Origin: VRUE01 sp963715625
GTDB lineage: Bacteria; Actinomycetota; Thermoleophilia; Solirubrobacterales; 70-9
Assembly: GCA_963715625.1 (NCBI GenBank)
Contig: OY970260.1
Coordinates: 744,001 to 808,000, forward strand
Direction: 5' to 3'
Length of the DNA stretch: 64,000 nt
In this document: piece after piece, positions 26,857-35,247 of the stretch
How the letters are laid out: the number at the start of each line of letters is the position of its first letter
How positions within the stretch are numbered: position 1 is the first letter of the stretch
Notes under the pieces: generated by a model
Told to the model about the DNA's origin: nothing
The model's input: only the letters and a program-made list of their open reading frames with translations
Databases searched by the model: none
Made by a program: the position numbers and the translations under genes

Positions 26857-27174
26857 ATGGACCTCCTGCGCAACCTCTTCGGCAGCGTGACTTCGGGCAT
26901 TGTCCGGCTTGCGGTCACGGCCGGGGTGCTGTTCCTCTGCTACCTCTTCATCGTCAAGCCGGTGCTGAAGACGACCAACGACGCGATCGAGTCGACCGGC
27001 CTCGACCAGATCGGCGAGTCGCTGGAGGGGATGAGCACGCAGATCAAGCGCGAGGTCCACCGCTCCTTCGAGGTGACCAAGAAGCGCGGGGCGAACCCTC
27101 AGAAGCTGGTCCACTGCGTGCAGCATGCGAACGGCAACGTAAAGCGAATCGAACGCTGCACCAGACGGTTCTGA
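26857..27174 (+). CDS. Small membrane protein of unknown function
   Basis: A 105-residue protein with one transmembrane helix (IVRLAVTAGVLFLCYLFIV) near the N-terminus, followed by a charged, probably helical cytoplasmic or external tail (DQIGESLEGMSTQIKREVHR). The cysteines in LVHCVQHANGN and ERCTRRF lie near the C-terminus. It starts 29 bp from the divergent pafBC gene and converges with the nuclease gene. No family is recognised. Confidence 0.65.
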   Translation: MDLLRNLFGSVTSGIVRLAVTAGVLFLCYLFIVKPVLKTTNDAIESTGLDQIGESLEGMSTQIKREVHRSFEVTKKRGANPQKLVHCVQHANGNVKRIERCTRRF

Positions 27175-27178
27175 GCGG

Positions 27179-28177
27179 CTAAGCCGCTGCCCGGTGGCCG
27201 AAGAACGCCGAGCCGGAGAGCGCGCGGTCGAAGCTCGACCATGACTCGCCGGCGGGGAGCTGGCGCTCGAGGCGGTCGAAGCTGCCGAGGCGGCCACCGA
27301 GGTTGTCGACCATGTGGACGAGGACGGCCTCGCGGGTGGCGGGGAGGACCGGGGAGCCGTGCTCGAGCGAGCCGTGGTGGGCGAGGACGATGTGCAGGAC
27401 CGCCTGGGCGAGCCCGGGGTCGAAGCCGGGGATCTCCTCGACCTGGCGACGCACCTTGTAGTAGCCGAGCGGGATCTCGCCCTGGAGGCGGCCGGCGTCG
27501 GTGAGGTCGATCGCCAGCGGGTCCTCGTTGTAGGCCTCGGTCTTGCCGATGTCGTGCAGGAGGGCGCCGGTGACGGCGACGTCGCGGTCGATGCCGGGGA
27601 AGAAGGCGGCGGCGGCGCTGACCGCCTGGGCGACGGAGACCGTGTGCTCGAGCAGGCCGTGGCGGTAGGCCTGGTGGTAGACCTTGGCCGCCGGCGCGTC
27701 GCGGAAGCGGGCCCAGATCTCCGAGCCCTCGCCGAAGAAGCGGCCGAGCAGCTGGCCCAGCTGGGGGTCCTGGACCGTGGCGAGCAGCTCGCGCAGGTCG
27801 CTCTCGAGGCGCTCGAAGGAGACCTCCGACTCGGCCGCAAGGTCCTCCTGGCTGTACTCGCCGGCGGCTGCCTCGCGCAGGCCGCTCAGCTTGATCTTCG
27901 AGCCCCAGCGCTCGCTGACCTCGAAGAGGCCGCTGGCGTGGACCGGCGTGCCCGGCGCCGCGATCGCGTAGAGCCCCTCGGCGTCCTCCCAGGCGACCGC
28001 CTCGCAACTGCCGCTGGCGTCGCCGAGGGTCAACCGCAACCAGGGCTCGCCGTTGCGCTTGCGCCGCAGCTCCCGCTCGCGGACCGCGTAGACGGCCCCG
28101 ACCCGCTGCCCGTCCTCCAGCTCGCCCAGCGGCACCCTCGTCGCGATCAGCGTCTCGGTAAGAGCTTGCTGCTCCAT
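27179..28177 (-). CDS. OB-fold plus HD-domain 3'-5' exoribonuclease (YhaM-like)
   Basis: A 332-residue protein with an N-terminal nucleic-acid-binding OB fold (LRLTLGDASGSCEAVAWEDA) and a C-terminal HD phosphohydrolase domain: HGLLEHTVSVAQ, GALLHDIGKTEAY and LAHHGSLEHGSP supply the metal-binding histidines and aspartates. This is the domain order of YhaM/Cbf1, which trims RNA and DNA 3' ends. It is divergent from none and ends next to the small membrane protein gene. It lies upstream in the same direction of nothing else, so it is likely monocistronic. Confidence 0.85.
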   Translation of the reverse strand: MEQQALTETLIATRVPLGELEDGQRVGAVYAVRERELRRKRNGEPWLRLTLGDASGSCEAVAWEDAEGLYAIAAPGTPVHASGLFEVSERWGSKIKLSGLREAAAGEYSQEDLAAESEVSFERLESDLRELLATVQDPQLGQLLGRFFGEGSEIWARFRDAPAAKVYHQAYRHGLLEHTVSVAQAVSAAAAFFPGIDRDVAVTGALLHDIGKTEAYNEDPLAIDLTDAGRLQGEIPLGYYKVRRQVEEIPGFDPGLAQAVLHIVLAHHGSLEHGSPVLPATREAVLVHMVDNLGGRLGSFDRLERQLPAGESWSSFDRALSGSAFFGHRAAA

Positions 28178-28214
28178 CTGCGATCCAAAGTAGTGCCGCA
28201 GGCGGACGGCTTGG

Positions 28215-28580
28215 CTACAGCGCCGAGCCGAGCCAGCGGCCGAGGACGATCGCGGCGAAGCCTGCTACCAGTGAGAGGGCGAGGTTGAGCCAGACGAGGT
28301 GGGCATGGCCGGCGTCGGCGAGGCGGTGCGAGTCGAGCATCCAGGTGGAGAAGGTGGTGAAGGAGCCGATCGCCCCGCCGGCGACGACTACGAGCGCCTC
28401 GCCGCTGAGCGCGGCGCCGGCGACGAGGCCGAGCGCCAGGGTGCCGGCGAGGTTGATCGCCAGGATGCCGAGCGGGAAGGGGTGGTCGACGCGCGCGGCG
28501 AAGGCCGAGTCGATCAGGAAGCGCGCGGCGGCCGCGGCGCCGCCGAGCAGGCCGACCGCAACCCACGCCGGCGTGCTCAA
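28215..28580 (-). CDS. crcB: Fluoride channel subunit CrcB/Fluc (second of a pair)
   Basis: A 121-residue four-helix membrane protein with the Fluc signature GGAIGSFTTFSTWMLD and an AINLAGTLALG segment carrying the conserved Asn. The TTG start at 28580 overlaps the stop of the upstream crcB by 4 bp (TTGA). Tandem crcB genes encode two chains that form an antiparallel heterodimer, a highly selective F- exporter that protects the cytoplasm. The chain starts STPAWVAVG and is slightly shorter than its partner. Confidence 0.88.
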   Translation of the reverse strand: MSTPAWVAVGLLGGAAAAARFLIDSAFAARVDHPFPLGILAINLAGTLALGLVAGAALSGEALVVVAGGAIGSFTTFSTWMLDSHRLADAGHAHLVWLNLALSLVAGFAAIVLGRWLGSAL

Positions 28581-28981
28581 GCCGCCGCCTTCTGCGGGCG
28601 CCGCTCGAGTGCGATCCCGGCGCGGATGCAGATGTAGCCCGCGGCCAGCGTCGCGCCGATGTACCCGGCGGCGAGGGCGAGGTGCCCGGCGTCGACCATT
28701 TCGAACAGCTCCAGCTGCAGGGTGGCGAAGGTGGTGAGGGTGCCGCAGACGCCGGTGGTGAGAAACGGGTGGGCGACGCTGTCCTCGGGGTGGTCGCGGA
28801 GGCGGGCGAAGAAGAAGCCGAGCAGCAGGGCGCCGGCCATGTTGACCGCGAAGGTCCCCCAGGGCCAGGCGCCCGGCCCGTGCGGGGTGGCCTGCGCCAG
28901 GCCGACGCGAGCGAGCGCCCCGAGAACGCCGCCGAGGTAGATAGCCGCCAGGCGGCGCAGGTCGAGCTGACTCGGCTTCAT
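28577..28981 (-). CDS. crcB: Fluoride channel subunit CrcB/Fluc (first of a pair)
   Basis: A 134-residue membrane protein with YLGGVLGALARVG near TM1, FAVNMAGALLLGF (the conserved pore Asn) and GVCGTLTTFATLQLE in TM3. ATG 28981 is preferred over ATG 29008 because the latter lies inside the palindromic operator shared with arsR. The gene is translationally coupled to the second crcB. It runs divergently from the arsR-aqp-arsC operon across a 60-bp region. No fluoride riboswitch is evident in that short leader. Confidence 0.88.
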   Translation of the reverse strand: MKPSQLDLRRLAAIYLGGVLGALARVGLAQATPHGPGAWPWGTFAVNMAGALLLGFFFARLRDHPEDSVAHPFLTTGVCGTLTTFATLQLELFEMVDAGHLALAAGYIGATLAAGYICIRAGIALERRPQKAAA

Positions 28982-29003
28982 GGCGAGAGATCGTAGTCGC
29001 CAC

Positions 29004-29025
29004 TTCATCGATAGTCATCGATGAA
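29004..29025 (+). promoter_or_regulatory. Inverted-repeat operator for ArsR
   Basis: TTCATCGAT (29004-29012) and ATCGATGAA (29017-29025) form a perfect 9-bp inverted repeat with a 4-base spacer, about 20 bp before the arsR start. ArsR/SmtB dimers bind such AT-rich dyads over the promoter. Its position also covers the upstream end of the divergent crcB pair, so the repressor could influence both. Confidence 0.7.
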
Positions 29026-29045
29026 TAGTGGTAAGGTGCCGCCCC

Positions 29046-29429
29046 GTGGCCGAGCTTCCCGTGATCGAGTGCTGCACGCCCCTGGCGGGGTCCTCGCTCT
29101 CCGACGAGCGCGCCGCCGAGCTCGAGGGCGTGCTGAAGGCGCTCGCCGACCGCCACCGGCTGAGGATCGTCAACCTGCTGCTGCGCGCGGGCGGCGAGCC
29201 GGTCTGCGTCTGCGAGGTTCAGCCGCTGCTCGGCCTCTCCCAGGGCACCGTCAGCCACCACCTCAAGCAGCTGGTCGAGGCCGGGGTGATCGCGCGCGAG
29301 GGGCGCGGCACCTACAGCTACTTCAGCCTCGTGCCGGGGGCGCTCGACGCGGTTCGCGGGGTCTTCTCGACCCCGGCGCGGGTTGCCGTCCCGGCGGATC
29401 CCCACGCGCAGCCGGCCGCCTGCTGCTGA
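29046..29429 (+). CDS. arsR: ArsR-family arsenic-responsive repressor
   Basis: A 127-residue winged-HTH protein. The metal site lies in helix alpha-3 as EPVCVCEVQPLL, a variant of ELCVCDL with the CxC pair, followed by the recognition helix LSQGTVSHHLKQLVEAG. Additional Cys pairs sit at the N-terminus (IECCTP) and C-terminus (PAACC). GTG 29046 is chosen because a purine-rich site (GGTAAGG) lies just upstream; GTG 29028 is possible. It releases DNA on binding As(III). It leads an operon with an aquaporin and arsC. Confidence 0.88.
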   Translation: MAELPVIECCTPLAGSSLSDERAAELEGVLKALADRHRLRIVNLLLRAGGEPVCVCEVQPLLGLSQGTVSHHLKQLVEAGVIAREGRGTYSYFSLVPGALDAVRGVFSTPARVAVPADPHAQPAACC

Positions 29430-29433
29430 GCGC

Positions 29434-30174
29434 ATGGACGGCCGCCCGGACCTTCCCCGCCGCGCCGCCGCCGAGGCCTTCGGCGCCTTCGCCCTGGTCT
29501 TCGCCGGCTGCGGCGCGATCGTCACCGACACCGTGCACGCCGGTGTGCTCGGCGCCGTCGGCGTCTCGCTCGTCTTCGGCCTGGTGATCATGGCGATGGT
29601 CTACGCGACCGGGCACCTCTCAGGCGCCCATCTCAACCCCGCGGTGACGCTCGCCTTCGCCCTCACCCGCCACTTCCCCCACCGTGAGGCGCTCGCCTAC
29701 ATCGCCGCCCAGTTGCTCGGCGCGATCGCCGCCGCCGCGCTGCTGCTCGCGGTCTGGCCGAGCCAGCCGGCTGACCTCGGCACGACGCTGCCCAGCGTCG
29801 GCGCCGGCAGCGCCGTCGTCTACGAGGTCGTGCTGACCGCCTTCCTGATGTTCACGATCATGGCCGTCGCCACCGACACCCGCGCGGTCGGGGCGGGCGC
29901 GGCGATCGCGATCGGCGGCACGGTCGGCCTCGACGCCCTCTTCGGCGGCCCGATCACCGGCGCCTCGATGAACCCCGCCCGCTCGGTCGGCCCCGCCCTG
30001 GTCTCGGGCGAACTGCACGACCTCTGGATCTACATCGTCGCCCCGATCGCCGGGGCCGCCTTCGGCGCACTCGCCTACCAACTGGTCCGCGGCGGTACCG
30101 CAACCCCTCGCCGACGGGACTCAAACGTCCAACATATGGACGTTTCAGTCCCGTCGGCCCCCGGGGAGGGCTGA
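29434..30174 (+). CDS. Aquaporin-family channel, probable arsenite efflux channel
   Basis: A 246-residue MIP channel with six helices and two NPA boxes, GAHLNPAVTLAF and GASMNPARSVGPAL. Placed between arsR and arsC it resembles the AqpS arrangement of Sinorhizobium, where As(III) made by ArsC leaves the cell through the channel down its gradient; this role is inferred from context. Four bases separate it from arsR and its TGA shares a base with arsC's ATG. The last codons overlap a long hairpin (30111-30157), so the C-terminal tail is unusual. Confidence 0.83.
   Translation: MDGRPDLPRRAAAEAFGAFALVFAGCGAIVTDTVHAGVLGAVGVSLVFGLVIMAMVYATGHLSGAHLNPAVTLAFALTRHFPHREALAYIAAQLLGAIAAAALLLAVWPSQPADLGTTLPSVGAGSAVVYEVVLTAFLMFTIMAVATDTRAVGAGAAIAIGGTVGLDALFGGPITGASMNPARSVGPALVSGELHDLWIYIVAPIAGAAFGALAYQLVRGGTATPRRRDSNVQHMDVSVPSAPGEG
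30111..30157. repeat. Hairpin inside the aqp 3' end, upstream of arsC
   Basis: Arms of 20 bp (30111-30130 and 30138-30157) pair with one mismatch around a 7-base loop. It lies in the last codons of the aquaporin gene, 16 bases before the arsC ATG and directly before its ribosome-binding site (GGGGAGGG). It could dampen or balance arsC expression in the operon mRNA. Confidence 0.7.
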
Positions 30175-30566
30175 TGGCCAACGTCCTCTTCGTCTGCCTG
30201 CACAACGCCGGGCGCTCGCAGATGAGCGAGGCGCTGTTCACGCGCGCGGCGACGGGACACCACGAGGCGCGCTCGGCCGGGACGACGCCGGGCGAGCGGG
30301 TCCACCCCGAGGTGGTCGAGGCGATGCGCGAGCACGGCATCGACCTCGTCACCCGCACGCCCCGCAGGCTGACGACCGCCGACGCCGAGTGGGCCGACGT
30401 CGTGGTGACGATGGGCTGCGGCGACGAGTGCCCCTACGTGCCGGATACGCGGTACGTCGACTGGGACCTCGAGGACCCCAGGGGCCGCCCGGTCGAGGAG
30501 GTCCGCGCCACCCGCGACGAGATCGAGCGCCGCGTCGTCGAGCTGATCGACGAGCTCAACGACTGA
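30174..30566 (+). CDS. arsC: Arsenate reductase, low-molecular-weight phosphatase type
   Basis: A 130-residue protein with the P-loop VCLHNAGRSQMSEAL (CX5R with nucleophile Cys8) and the resolving region MGCGDECPYVPDTRY, then DWDLEDPRGRP. This is the thioredoxin/mycothiol-coupled ArsC class derived from LMW tyrosine phosphatases. It reduces arsenate to arsenite in the cytosol. Its ATG overlaps the aquaporin stop by one base (TGATG), supporting coupling. A long hairpin follows the stop. Confidence 0.92.
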   Translation: MANVLFVCLHNAGRSQMSEALFTRAATGHHEARSAGTTPGERVHPEVVEAMREHGIDLVTRTPRRLTTADAEWADVVVTMGCGDECPYVPDTRYVDWDLEDPRGRPVEEVRATRDEIERRVVELIDELND

Positions 30567-30574
30567 CGCCCAAT

Positions 30575-30625
30575 CGCTGACTTCGTCGTTTGGGGTGCAT
30601 ATACCCCCTAACGACGAAGTCAGCG
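30575..30625. terminator. Long hairpin terminating the ars operon
   Basis: Sixteen-bp perfect arms (30575-30590 and 30610-30625), extended after one mismatch by a GGGG/CCCC pairing, start nine bases after the arsC stop. The position after the last gene of the operon suggests a terminator, and it also precedes the FAH gene. Confidence 0.72.
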
Positions 30626-30647
30626 GATATGGGAGAGTCCTGGCGCG

Positions 30648-31529
30648 ATGAAGGTCTGCCGTTTTGCCGATTCCGCTGGGACCCCGAGGCTCGGGGTGGT
30701 CGAAGGCGAGGAGGTCGTCAACCTCTCCGCCTCCGGCCTACCGGTGGAACCCGCGGCTGCCCTCGCCGAGGTCGGTCGTGACGGCGTCGAGAAGGCGGCC
30801 GCCAGTGCGCCCCGGTTGCCGCTCGCCAGCGTCCGCCTGCTGGCGCCCGCGACACCGCGCAAGTACCTGGCGATCGCGCTCAACTACGCCGACCACATCG
30901 CCGAGATGGGGATGGAGGCGCCCGAAGTCCCGGTCTTCTTCAACAAGCAGGTGACCTGCGTGGTCGGGCCCGGGGCCGAGGTCCACATGCCGAAGGTCTC
31001 GACCCTGCTCGACTACGAGGCGGAGCTGGCGATCGTGATCGGCAGGCGCTGCCGCCACGTCCCGGTGGAGCGCGCCCACGAGGTCATCGCCGGCTACACC
31101 TGCGCCAACGATCTCAGCGTGCGCGACTGGCAGGGACGGGCGCAGACGATGACGATCGGCAAGTCCTTCGACACCCACGGCCCGCTCGGCCCCTGGCTGG
31201 TGACGCCGGAGGAGGTCGGCGACCCGCAGGATCTCCGCATCCGCTGCTTCGTCGACGACGAGCTGCGCCAGGACGCGAGCACCGCCGGGATGGTCTTCGA
31301 CTGCTTCCAGCAGGTCTCCCACCTCTCCGAAGCGTTCACGCTCGAGCCCGGGGACACGATCGCGACCGGCACCCCCTCCGGCGTCGGCATCGGCCGCAAG
31401 CCGATCCGCGAGAACGTGCTCCACGTCGGCGAGACGGTCCGGGTCGAGATCGAGCGGGTCGGCGAGTTGGTCAACACCGTGGTCGAGGAGCCCGAGGGGT
31501 TCCTGGTCGATCCTCCCGCCGCGGGCTGA
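30648..31529 (+). CDS. Fumarylacetoacetate hydrolase family protein
   Basis: A 293-residue protein with an N-terminal small domain (MKVCRFADSAGTPRLGVVEG) and the FAH catalytic domain: RKYLAIALNYADHIAEM, metal ligands in LLDYEAELAIVIG, ANDLSVRDWQ, KSFDTHGPLGPWLV, and the GTPSGVGIG turn. Enzymes of this group hydrolyse or decarboxylate beta-diketo acids (for example 2-hydroxyhepta-diene-dioate isomerase or oxaloacetate decarboxylase-like FAHD1). The precise substrate is not evident. It is convergent with an SDR gene. Confidence 0.9.
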   Translation: MKVCRFADSAGTPRLGVVEGEEVVNLSASGLPVEPAAALAEVGRDGVEKAAASAPRLPLASVRLLAPATPRKYLAIALNYADHIAEMGMEAPEVPVFFNKQVTCVVGPGAEVHMPKVSTLLDYEAELAIVIGRRCRHVPVERAHEVIAGYTCANDLSVRDWQGRAQTMTIGKSFDTHGPLGPWLVTPEEVGDPQDLRIRCFVDDELRQDASTAGMVFDCFQQVSHLSEAFTLEPGDTIATGTPSGVGIGRKPIRENVLHVGETVRVEIERVGELVNTVVEEPEGFLVDPPAAG

Positions 31530-31539
31530 GCGAGAGCGG

Positions 31540-32271
31540 CTACTCGACCTGCCGGTGCACGTCGGTCGCGGTCGCCTGGTCGCGCGGGCGGACGACGATC
31601 TCGTCGACGTTGACGTGCGGGGGCTGGGCGAGGGCCCAGCGGATGCACTCGGCGACGTCCTCGGCGCTGAGCGGCTGCATCCCCTCGTAGACGCGGGCGG
31701 CGGCCTCCTCGTCGCCGCCGAAGCGGACCACTGAAAACTCGGTCTCGACCATGCCGGGCGCGATCTCGGTGAAGCGGACCGGCTCGCCGAGCGTCTCGAG
31801 GCGCAGCGTCCGCAGCACCGCCCGCTGAGCGTGCTTGGCGGCGGTGTAGCCGGCGCCGCCGCGGTAGGTCTCGAAGGCGGCGATGCTGGTGACGCTGACG
31901 ACGTGGCCGTCGCCGGATTCGACCAGCTGCGGCAGAAGGGCGCGGGTCATCCGCATCGTCCCCATCACGTTCGCCTCGTACATCCGCGACCACTGCTCTT
32001 CGTCGGCCTCGCCGACCGGGCCGAGGCCGAGCGCGCCGCCGGCGTTGTTGACCAGCACGTCGCAGGCGTCGACCCGGGCCGCAAACGCGGCCACCGAGCC
32101 GGGGTCGGCGACGTCGAGCTCGACCGCCTCGCCGCCGATCTCCGCCGCCAGGGCCTCGAGCCGGTCGAGCCGGCGGGCGCCGAGCACGGTCCGGTAGCCC
32201 TCGCCCGCCAGCGCCCGCGCCGTGGCGGCGCCGATGCCGCTGGAGGCGCCCGTGATCGCCGCCGTCTTCAT
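31540..32271 (-). CDS. Short-chain dehydrogenase/reductase
   Basis: A 243-residue classical SDR: cofactor motif ITGASSGIGAATARAL, LVNNAGGALGLG, catalytic Ser in VVSVTSIAAFE and the YTAAKHAQRA (YxxxK). The sequence after ARRLDRLEAL suggests NADP preference (basic Arg after beta-2), similar to YdfG/serine dehydrogenase-like SDRs. The substrate is unknown. It lies 40 bp downstream of the WS/DGAT gene start region on the same strand, ending convergently with the FAH gene. Confidence 0.9.
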   Translation of the reverse strand: MKTAAITGASSGIGAATARALAGEGYRTVLGARRLDRLEALAAEIGGEAVELDVADPGSVAAFAARVDACDVLVNNAGGALGLGPVGEADEEQWSRMYEANVMGTMRMTRALLPQLVESGDGHVVSVTSIAAFETYRGGAGYTAAKHAQRAVLRTLRLETLGEPVRFTEIAPGMVETEFSVVRFGGDEEAAARVYEGMQPLSAEDVAECIRWALAQPPHVNVDEIVVRPRDQATATDVHRQVE

Positions 32272-32311
32272 CGTCGCGACCCTAGCGGCTGACGGTCGGC
32301 GGGTTCGGCGC

Positions 32312-33682
32312 TCAGCCGCAGAGCCGGGCCAGCTCGCGCTCGTAGGCGCGGGCGAGTGGCTCGGGGTCGGCGAGCAGCGCCGTGTCGACCATGAAGCCGA
32401 CCGTCACCTCGCCGGCGTAGCTGAAGATGCTCACGGTCATGCCGAGGCTGCCCGAGCAGGGCGCCCAGACGAGGATGCCCTCGACCGGGACGCCGGCGAA
32501 GCCGAGGCGGTGGCGCGGGCCGGGGACGTTGGTCACGACCAGGCTCGCCTTGTCGGTGAAGAAGCCGATCAGGCGGTCCTCGATCCAGGGCGGCGTCAGG
32601 CCGATCGCCCCGACCAGGCCGTAGGCGATCGGCGCCTCGCGGGAGTGCTTGATCGCCTCCATGCGGCTGTTGACCTCGCGCAGGCGCTCGGCGGGAGCGA
32701 CGTCGCCGACTGGGAGCTCGAGCAGGATCAGGGCGAAGTCGTTGCCGAGCTCGGCCGGGACCGGCTCGTCGAGCGGTCGCAGGTTGAACGGCACCATCGC
32801 GTGGATCTCCTCGGGATGGCCGGGGGCGTCGAGCGTCTCGCGCAGGGCCGCGGCCAGCGCCGTGACCAGCATGTCGTTGATCGTCACCCTTTTCCGGTGG
32901 CTCGCCTCCTTGATCGCCGAGAGGTCGAACGGCGCCGACCAGGCGACGCGGCGAGTGCCCGTGAGCGGGGCCCGCAGGCCGCTCGGCGCGTCGGCCGGGG
33001 AGGCGAGCAGCTTCGCCGCGGTCGAGGCGTCGCGTGCGGCGGCGCCCGCCAGCTCGCGCAGGTGGTCGGGATGGGCGAGCGTCTCCATGCCCTCGTGGAG
33101 GGCGGCGCCTCCGAGCTTGCGCGTGGCCGAGATCGCCTCGCCGGGGAGGCCGGCGAGGCGCCTCAGAGCGCTTCGCTCGCCGTTGCCGGCGGACGGCGGC
33201 GCGGGATCGGGATCGGCCTCGTCGGTGACCGAGAGCAGAACCCGCGAGAGCGCGATCCCGTCGCCGATGCAGTGGTGGATGCGCCAGAGGACGGCGGCGC
33301 CCCCGTCGTGGCCTTCGATCAGGTAGGCGTGCCAGAGCGGCCGGTTGGGGTCGAGCGGTGGGTTGATCAGGTCGCTGGCCAGGGCCTCGAGCGCGGCGCG
33401 GTCGCCGGGCTCCGGCAGCGCCAGCCGGTGCAGGTGGTCGGAGAGCTCGAAGGCGGGATCGTCCTCGAAGGCCGGCCGGCGACCAACCGGGTCGACGACG
33501 CGCTGGCGGAAGCGCGGGAAGCGCTGGACCAGGCGCTCCTCCAGCAGCTCCGCCACCGCGTCGTACTCGGGCATCCCCCCAAGCACGACCAGCGAGTTGA
33601 CGACCATCGGGTTGGTCGGCCGGTCCATGTGCAGCCAGGCCGCATCGGCAGCCGGCATCGCGTGTCTGGTCGGCGAGGCCAT
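32312..33682 (-). CDS. WS/DGAT wax ester synthase / diacylglycerol acyltransferase family protein
   Basis: A 456-residue acyltransferase with the catalytic HHxxxDG motif as RIHHCIGDGIALSR, plus NDMLVTALAAAL and VTNVPGPRH, all characteristic of bacterial WS/DGATs. These enzymes esterify fatty alcohols or diacylglycerol with acyl-CoA, making storage wax esters or triacylglycerol at the membrane/lipid-body surface; related trehalose-lipid or surface-lipid enzymes exist in actinobacteria. The ATG at 33682 gives a normal length. It lies just upstream of the SDR gene. Confidence 0.9.
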   Translation of the reverse strand: MASPTRHAMPAADAAWLHMDRPTNPMVVNSLVVLGGMPEYDAVAELLEERLVQRFPRFRQRVVDPVGRRPAFEDDPAFELSDHLHRLALPEPGDRAALEALASDLINPPLDPNRPLWHAYLIEGHDGGAAVLWRIHHCIGDGIALSRVLLSVTDEADPDPAPPSAGNGERSALRRLAGLPGEAISATRKLGGAALHEGMETLAHPDHLRELAGAAARDASTAAKLLASPADAPSGLRAPLTGTRRVAWSAPFDLSAIKEASHRKRVTINDMLVTALAAALRETLDAPGHPEEIHAMVPFNLRPLDEPVPAELGNDFALILLELPVGDVAPAERLREVNSRMEAIKHSREAPIAYGLVGAIGLTPPWIEDRLIGFFTDKASLVVTNVPGPRHRLGFAGVPVEGILVWAPCSGSLGMTVSIFSYAGEVTVGFMVDTALLADPEPLARAYERELARLCG

Positions 33683-33844
33683 CCGGATCGATCATGCCCA
33701 GGCGCAGCGCGGTCTTCATCCGTATTTCCCCGTCCAGTCGGGGTGGGTCCAGGATGGCTGCCGGGGCTAAACCCGCACCGCGCGGCTGACGTCGGCGACT
33801 TCCGGTTGCACATGGCCGTGGCGATCCACTACACAAGACCGACC

Positions 33845-34546
33845 ATGACTGCGAAGGCCGAGGAAGCCGCGAAGCGAGGCGGCAAGGCCCAGGGCTTGGT
33901 GGTGGTCTCGCCGCTGAGGAGCTGGACCTGCGCCGAGTGCTCCGGCACCGGCGACCTGCTGACGATGGACGACGCGGGTCCGCTCTGCCTGAGCTGCGCC
34001 GACCTCGATCGCCTCGTCTACCTCCCAGCCGGCGACGCCGCGCTCACGCGTCGGGCGAAGAAGGCGAGTGGCCTCTCCGCGGTGGTCGTGCGCTTCAGCC
34101 GCGCCCGGCGCCGGTACGAGCGGCAGGGCATCCTGGTCGAGGAGGAGGCGCTCGGTCGGGCCGAGCGCGAATGCCTCGCGGACGAGGAGTCGCGGGCACG
34201 GCGCAAGCTGCGCGAACAGGAGCGCCGGGCGGAGGGGGACGCGGAGCTCGAGAGGCGGGCGGCGACCGAGATTCTGCGTCTCTACCCGAGCTGCCCTCGA
34301 GATCGGGCTGAGGAGATCGCCCGACACGCCTTCACGCGGGGCAGCGGGCGCATCGGCCGAACCGCGTCCGGTCGCGATCTCGACCCGGAGGCGCTGAACC
34401 TCGCCGTGGCCGCCGCGGTTCGGCACGTCGATACGCCCTACGACGAGCTGCTGATGGGTGGTATGGACAGGTTGGAGGCACGAGCGCGGGTACGGCCCGA
34501 AGTGGACCTGGTGATCGCCGCTTGGCAACGCACCGTCGCGAGCTGA
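33845..34546 (+). CDS. DUF2293 domain protein with N-terminal zinc motif
   Basis: A 233-residue protein. Near the N-terminus, CAECSGTGDLL and LCLSCADLD form a four-cysteine zinc-binding pattern. The C-terminal half (LYPSCPRDRAEEIARHAFTR, LNLAVAAAVRHVDTPYDELL) matches the DUF2293 domain. The middle is charged and helical. ATG 33845 is chosen, with 33812 as an alternative. Function is unknown; the zinc motif hints at nucleic-acid binding. The start is about 160 bp divergent from the WS/DGAT start. Confidence 0.75.
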   Translation: MTAKAEEAAKRGGKAQGLVVVSPLRSWTCAECSGTGDLLTMDDAGPLCLSCADLDRLVYLPAGDAALTRRAKKASGLSAVVVRFSRARRRYERQGILVEEEALGRAERECLADEESRARRKLREQERRAEGDAELERRAATEILRLYPSCPRDRAEEIARHAFTRGSGRIGRTASGRDLDPEALNLAVAAAVRHVDTPYDELLMGGMDRLEARARVRPEVDLVIAAWQRTVAS

Positions 34547-34770
34547 CCGAGGCGGCGGTATGCAGCGCTTGTCCCCTCACCCACCCTCGTCGCAAGATCA
34601 GCGCCCGGTCGTGCTCGGTGCCGGGTGTGCGGTTCGCACTGCCTGCTGCTGGGCTGACGGTGCTCGCGGCGCCGCCCCGGCGCATCCGGTAGGGGTTCGG
34701 TCCCTTGATCGCGGCCCTTTTGGCCAGGCCGCCGGCCTTGGCGCTCGCTTCTCGCGACTACCGACTGCGC

Positions 34771-35247
34771 TCACTCGACCATAAGCGCACTCCAGTTGTG
34801 CTGCTGCAAGAGCGTGTCCAGCTCGCGCCGTTGCTTGGCCAACCGGTCGATCTGGCGCTGGACGTCGCTCACCTCGATCTGCCTGACCATGCGGATCTCC
34901 GAGCGGCTGTAGCGAGAAAGCGGCCCGCTGCGGCCCGTTGCCTCGCGCACGACTGCACGCAGCGCAGCGAGGCGAAGATCGAGCACGTCACGCCTGGCGA
35001 GGGCCTCGGTCACGGTCTCGCCGTTCGACAGCTTGGTGGCGGCATTGGTGTGGTTGACTCGCGCGACAAGCGATTGCAGCTCCTCGCAGAGAGAATCCAG
35101 CTCCTCCAGCAACTCCTGCGGGCGCTCGGGCGGCTCGTCACCCTCCTGGGCCAGCGCGCTCGCGCCAAGGCGGTCCTGGACCTGCGCGACGCGCTTCAGC
35201 AAATCGGAGCGGCGGTTGAGAGCTTCCCCAAGGATCATGGCGCGCAT
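34771..35247 (-). CDS. DIP1984 family protein
   Basis: A 158-residue, mostly helical cytoplasmic protein: MILGEALNRRSDLLKRVAQV, EGDEPPERPQELLEELDSLC, NHTNAATKLSNGETVTEAL and a C-terminal RQIDRLAKQRRELDTLLQQH coiled segment. This is the full-length pattern of the DIP1984 family, whose role is unknown. ATG 35238 is an alternative start. It is the last chromosomal gene before the tRNA-Phe integration region. Confidence 0.8.
   Translation of the reverse strand: MRAMILGEALNRRSDLLKRVAQVQDRLGASALAQEGDEPPERPQELLEELDSLCEELQSLVARVNHTNAATKLSNGETVTEALARRDVLDLRLAALRAVVREATGRSGPLSRYSRSEIRMVRQIEVSDVQRQIDRLAKQRRELDTLLQQHNWSALMVE

Noticed and set aside
24858..26918. Long minus-strand shadow frame over the WYL gene
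   Set aside because: Arg/Ala/Gly-rich text in another frame of pafBC without domain features.
28982..29045. Fluoride riboswitch upstream of crcB
   Set aside because: The leader is only about 60 bp and no conserved crcB-motif structure is seen; the dyad fits an ArsR operator better.
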